Positions 60,723 through 64,000 of a stretch of 64,000 bases of DNA are shown in pieces. Origin of the DNA: Smittia aterrima (Eukaryota > Arthropoda > Insecta > Diptera > Chironomidae); assembly GCA_033063855.1 (NCBI GenBank), contig CP093829.1, forward strand, positions 4,288,243-4,352,242, given 5' to 3'. Numbering within the stretch: position 1 is the stretch's first letter; each line of letters starts with the position of its first letter. The notes under the pieces were generated by a model, which did not search any database, was not told the DNA's origin, and saw only the letters and a list, made by a program, of their open reading frames with translations. A program made the position numbers and the translations under genes.

Positions 60723-63700
60723 ATGGGTGTCAAGAGAATCATTGTGGTTAGTTAGCAATTAAGTTTATTAAAGTGAGAAAATAATTGTTTTTTTAATCGA
60801 AATCGAAAGTGCTTTGAGAAACGTGATCGGAAAGAAATTTTGAAGACGATAATTTAATCAAACATCAGAGTTTTCCATTGGTTTCACTTTCCGCACTCGA
60901 TGTGTATCAGTTATCGTCAATTAACACTCTGAACTTGTCTAAACCGAAAGTGTCAAGAGGAAGTTTCACATTTTATTGCTTTTAGTTAAGCAACATCGGT
61001 TGACCCTTTAACCGCGAAAGGTGTGGACGTCTTGCAGGGAAAGGTTAATCTAATGACACTCATTAGTTGAAGCTTCCGCGCACTTTCAAGATGAGGAGCA
61101 AGCCGAGTTCAAGTGATGATCGTTGAACGCTTCACTTGACAGCACACGCCCATGATTATCTTTTAACATATTCAAGAAATTTCCCGCGCATTCAGATGAA
61201 AAGTGAAAACTCAAGCATCGATTAATTCGAATAATTGCAGTCCATCTGCGGTTTGCAATTGAATAAGTTTTGGTTAAACCCATGAAGATTAAGTAATAAC
61301 ATTGCCATAAGTAACCACGATACTTTGCGCAAGTCTCTCTTTTCTTTTGTTGTGATAATTGAAATGTGTGTCCATCGATGAAGGTGAAAAAAGTCCGAGT
61401 GACTCACTTTTAAGTCGATGCCGTCAGCTGGTCAATGAATTCTTCTTTTTCTTTGCGAGAAGCTTACATAAGAGTCTCCGATATCCAATTATTATGGCGG
61501 AAAGGAGGAAAAGATCGCGAAAGTCTTTCTCGTGCTCTTGTCATTTGTGCCATCTAAGGAAACTTGTCTTTCTCGCACTCCGACGTCTCTCACGACACGC
61601 AAAAATAAACAATTTTCTCTCGAGTGTGCGGGCGTTGATTGCATAACAAGCAATTCGCGTTAAATGAATTTTTTAGCGAATTGTCGTAAATAAATTTCTG
61701 ACAATCGCGAAAAGGGAAACTCCCCAAGCACGATCGATTAACCTCTTGCGTTTCTTTGCTTAAACAACAACAAAAATTTGTTAATGATCGTTTACATTTT
61801 AATTGACATTTGATTGCCTGACAAAAAGTCGTTTGAGTGATTTATGAAGCGGCGTTTACAATTAATTGCCACATGCCGGCAACTTTATGAGAAATTTCAC
61901 CTGTGCCGTCATGTTTATGCTTCAGTTTCTCTTGAGAAATGTTTCGGAAGAGTCAAATTGATTGGTTAATATCGTTCAACACCAGGAGCGATTGATTAGC
62001 ACTCCATTGGAATTTATCGTTGAATGAAAGTTGTTGTTTGCTTTGATCGCAAAAACTCACGAGCACGCGCTTGACAACAAAAGCTTTGTTTGATTGATTC
62101 CGTTGAAGTCAAGACCAAGCATTCAATGTCCGGTACATGAGATAATTATTAGCACATCACGACCAAGCTTTGCCCAAACATGATTCAATCAACATTACGA
62201 GTTGTGACATTTTTTAGGCGAGCGACGTGAAAAACTTTCACTGCAGCTTCACTTTTCCTGACTTACTGCTTAGACAAATCATTCTCAAAGCGACAAATTC
62301 ACTTTCCGCATTCCTCCTCCATCGGCATAATTACGAAGTACTCTGCGACATGTCTTGCTGTTGTTGTTTTGCCGATCTATCGATCGCAAGAATGTGAAAT
62401 GAATTGCATAAATTGCATTTCCTACTTCATTTCCGCAACTTATTTCACCTTTTGCTTCAATTTATCCCATGATTAAGAGAATGCCGGCATCGCTATTGCA
62501 GCATCGTAATAAATTTTTAACGTGTGAATTGATTATTTTCCGCTCAACACTTAAACGAGTCCGCAATCATTTCATATTCGTGATGCAGAGCAATGTCATT
62601 AAGAGTCTTTTGTTCATTTTAAATCGATTCATTAAAGTCCATTCACTCTTGTCAGTTAACAACCAATTATAGCGAATCTAGTCATTAAAGAATTCCTTGA
62701 TTATTGATTTTAATCGTTGAGCTTGTCAGGTGCATGTGTGAACAAACATTAAATAAACTTTTCATTTCTAAAAGATCTTTCGATTGTACACTTCAATCTT
62801 AATTAGTTTAATTGATACTTTGAATATAAATTTATTTGCTTGAGCTTGTCGGTGATGCGACAGCTTGATGATGAGTGAAAGTCAACACTTGTCTTCGTCT
62901 CTTAAGACAAGACAACTCAAACGAAGGAAAACTGCAAACTGTGAAACGTTATTTTTTATTTGAAATAAAAAGCTAAACAATCATTCGTTGCTTTCGTTTC
63001 ATGTTAATGATCTTGAAAAACTATTTTACGGTGTCAATGAACAAATGAAAATGGAATTGCAATAAATTTCATTAATTTACGACTTTCGGATGAAACATTA
63101 CGCAATCAACAATTTGTTGTAAATCTCTTTATCTCGAACAGGTTTTCACCCTTGGCCTGCTGCACATCAACTTTGCTTTTGTAGCTGCAAAAGCTGTGGT
63201 CGATCAACAGACAGCAGAGTCTCAAGTAAGCAGTCAATTAGTCGCTCAACAGCGAATCGGTGGCTACGATTATGGATCGCCTTTGATTGACGATCAAGGA
63301 GCGCCCTTGATTGACGATCATCTCCATGATGTTGATCCACACGATCATCATCATCATCACGACGCACCCGATCCCGGATTCTGGAAGAAGAAAGTTACTT
63401 GGAAGGAAGGATGGAAGAAATATTGGGTAAATTATTGAGAAAAGAAAAATCTTTTGAGAATCTTTTTGACATTTCAAATTATTCAACAGAAACCAGGAAA
63501 GAAACAGATTTGGAACCCTAGCGTAAAGAAAATTTGGAAGCCAGTTTGGGTACCAACTCAAATTCCTGTGTGGAAAGATATTCAGGTGAGAGTCGATTTG
63601 CTTGTGCTTTGCCGGAAAATCTAGCAACGTTTTCTTGAAAAACATTTTAATTTAAATATTTTTTTCGCAGGTCCCTGCATGGAAGAAAATTTGGAAGCCA

Positions 63701-64000
63701 AAGTGGGTTGAAATTAAAGTGCCAGCTTGGAAAGAAATTCAAGTGAGTTAAATAACAAATAAATTGAAACTTTGTTTGCTAAATTTTATTATTTCTTTAG
63801 GTTCCCGATTGGAAAAAGATTTGGAAGCCAATTTGGGTCCCAGTGAAGAAAGAAGCTTGGAAGGAGATTCAAGTGAGTTCATTGATTCGATTTACAAATT
63901 GAATTACTTTCAAAATCAATTCTTAGGTTCCTGCGTGGAAGAAAATTTGGAAACCAAAATGGGAAGAAACTCAAGTGCCAGTCGTTAAAGGTGAAAACAA
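60723..64000 (+). CDS. secreted tryptophan/lysine-rich repeat protein, paralogue (3' end beyond window)
   Basis: Exons 60723-60746 (MGVKRIIV), 63142-63426, 63490-63585, 63671-63742, 63801-63872 and from 63927 past the window edge; every junction is phase 0. The signal peptide continues FTLGLLHINFAFVAA after a 2.4-kb intron. Next come a Q/S-rich stretch, LIDDQGAPLIDDHLHD, a His run (DPHDHHHHHDAPDPGFWKKK) and repeats. The exons at 63671, 63801 and 63927 each begin with a VPxWKKIWKPxW unit, and the first two are exactly 24 codons long. The start GFWKKKVTWKEGW matches GVWKKKLVWKDDW of the 53986 gene, so they are paralogues. Extracellular structural role is inference. Confidence 0.87.
60747..63141 (+). 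other. 2.4-kb first intron of the W/K-rich paralogue
   Basis: GTTAGT donor to AACAG acceptor. No other gene is supported within it. It is far longer than the other introns of this gene (63-85 bp) and may hold control elements. Confidence 0.7.

Noticed and set aside
1..64000. tRNA, rRNA or CRISPR features
   Set aside because: No convincing tRNA B-box with fitting cloverleaf, no rRNA-like sequence, and no regularly spaced repeats with unique spacers were found by eye.

Overview
The window looks like chromosomal DNA of a dipteran insect, probably a nematoceran such as a chironomid midge (inference). Reasons: AT-rich sequence, GT-AG introns mostly 50-90 bp in housekeeping genes, insect-only families (Dpr immunoglobulin proteins, 7tm_7 gustatory receptor), TATA-driven genes for secreted repeat proteins, and a Copia LTR element with an insect-type primer site. 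No tRNA or rRNA gene or CRISPR array was seen.

Layout. 1-20.9 kb is gene-poor and holds the 3' two-thirds of a dpr-family gene on the minus strand (5.6-11.3 kb; its 5' end is unresolved and may reach about 18.6 kb). 20.9-32.0 kb is a compact housekeeping cluster in which every gene could be read exon by exon: humpty dumpty/DONSON (+), RNA polymerase subunit Rpb6 (-), methylthioribose-1-phosphate isomerase (-), ubiquitin-conjugating enzyme UBE2W (-), wds/WDR5 (-), COP9 signalosome subunit 1 (+) and Prp19 (-). 32.1-36.4 kb is repeat-derived: a broken DDE transposase relic and an internally deleted Copia element. The Copia reverse transcriptase is split by about 1.1 kb of foreign DNA that itself carries five exon-like open segments with matched splice phases. 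A gustatory receptor follows at 36.7-38.1 kb.

From 39.4 kb to the right edge lie genes for secreted proteins. There are two tandem VPV/KVPYPV-repeat proteins (one with a long Gly/His tail), a secreted leucine-rich-repeat plus coiled-coil protein, a gene desert of nearly 7 kb, and two paralogous genes for tryptophan/lysine-rich repeat proteins whose exons correspond to protein repeat units. The four repeat-protein genes share one design: TATA box, a first coding exon of 6-8 codons, and an intron that splits the signal peptide. That design is common for insect cuticle and secretory genes.

The points most worth following up are the intron-bearing insert inside Copia, the exon-equals-repeat W/K genes, the intronic poly(A) signal that could make a short isoform of the Gly/His-rich protein, and the LRR/coiled-coil protein flanked by duplicated DNA.
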